Part shown: one piece after another, positions 41,196 through 41,500 of the stretch
How positions within the stretch are numbered: position 1 is the stretch's first letter
Layout of the letters: each line of letters opens with the position of its first letter
DNA from: an uncultured Prevotellaceae bacterium
Lineage (GTDB): Bacteria > Bacteroidota > Bacteroidia > Bacteroidales > Bacteroidaceae
Length of the DNA: 41,500 nt
NCBI GenBank assembly: GCA_902795605.1
Contig: CADBLU010000180.1
Location: 1-41,500 of the forward strand
Direction: 5' to 3'
The notes under the pieces: model-generated
Database searches by the model: none
Told to the model about the DNA's origin: nothing
The model's input: only the letters and a program-made list of their open reading frames with translations
Program-made: the position numbers and the translations under genes

Positions 41196-41500
41196 GGAAC
41201 ATAAAGGGCAGAATCCGTCACCTGGTGATTAACCCTATTTTATTACATTTTCTCATCATTTTTTCCTTTGATTTCTTGCGAAGCATTCAAGTAGGAGGTT
41301 CGGCAATGCCGAACCTCCTACTGCAAAGTAGTGGGTCAACTGTCAGTTATATAGAAGAAATGCGATCAGGAGATAAAAAAGGCGCAAAAAAAGTGCTCAA
41401 TGCAAACTAATTGTTATCTTTCCTCTATAAATAGTAAACAAATTGCCCCGCAGAAGTAACTAAACACTTATAATCTGTTGATATAGAGGCACACCCATCC
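41196..41500. other. 305-bp end of window without a supported gene
   Basis: Contains the 31-bp palindrome at 41291-41321. The frame at 41192-41410 crosses the palindrome, has mixed composition and shows no family features; I do not count it as a gene. Confidence 0.5.
41291..41321. repeat. 31-bp perfect palindrome
   Basis: Two 15-bp arms (GTAGGAGGTTCGGCA and its complement) around one central base. There is no T-run on either side, so a simple terminator is unlikely. Confidence 0.85.

Overview
The window looks like chromosome from a member of the Bacteroidales, most likely Prevotellaceae. The evidence is: perfect or near-perfect TAnnTTTG minus-7 boxes (in three cases with a TTTG or TTG box 19 nt upstream) instead of sigma70 hexamers; a 1318-residue hybrid two-component system fused to an AraC domain; secreted GH28, GH2 and CE6-CE1 carbohydrate-active enzymes; a FISUMP-type secreted protein; and many Ala-Gln type signal peptides. 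I see no rRNA, tRNA, CRISPR array or intact insertion sequence.

Region 1 (about 120-8620) is the most interesting part. Nine collinear genes build one sulfur-handling system: a ThiS/MoaD-like sulfur carrier whose Gly-Gly is followed by a 12-residue tail, an E1-like adenylyltransferase, a JAMM metalloprotease, a CysK/CysM-type cysteine synthase, a DsrE-like protein, TusA, an encapsulin shell protein with a built-in cyclic-nucleotide-binding-like domain (family 2B architecture), a SufS-like cysteine desulfurase with a ~110-residue disordered-looking N-terminal extension (typical encapsulin cargo), and an O-acetylhomoserine sulfhydrylase-like enzyme. This combines the logic of the CysO/CysM/Mec system and the HcyS/HcyF/HcyD/MetY system (protein thiocarboxylate as sulfur donor, tail removed by a JAMM protease) with a protein nanocompartment that would hold the desulfurase. 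Two promoters inside the cluster and the promoter of the adjacent, convergent LuxR-type response regulator share an 18-bp ATACC-N8-GGTA(T) operator at 49-50 bp from the minus-7 box. This suggests that the regulator controls itself and the sulfur operon.

Region 2 (8600-14640) holds a small secreted repeat protein, a small HD-domain (SpoT-like) hydrolase, gluQ overlapping an Rpn/PD-(D/E)XK nuclease gene, a TPR protein and a GH28 pectinase. Region 3 (14700-18900) is an accessory islet: a truncated Fic gene, a Cys-rich small protein, an unrecognised 457-residue protein, a DUF6794-like protein and a WYL-domain regulator. Three promoters of this islet carry the same site (TGTCTCA-N5-TGGGACA, degenerate in one arm at one promoter) exactly 8 nt upstream of the minus-7 box, and ~105-bp direct repeats with a two-way terminator flank the WYL gene.

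Region 4 (18900-29430) has a DUF1846 protein, a secreted propeller-like protein, a GH2 glycosidase, an M48 peptidase-TerB fusion, a FISUMP protein, a lipoprotein and an M18 aminopeptidase. Region 5 (29530-40480) is all on the minus strand: a 1610-residue DEDD exonuclease-RecQ-UvrD fusion, the hybrid two-component regulator and a CE6-CE1 esterase that it probably controls. Region 6 (40480-41500) has no large gene but contains a compact promoter-to-terminator unit with an 11-codon ORF, and a 31-bp palindrome. Several gaps between convergent genes are filled with short tandem or inverted repeats that fold as terminator-like hairpins.
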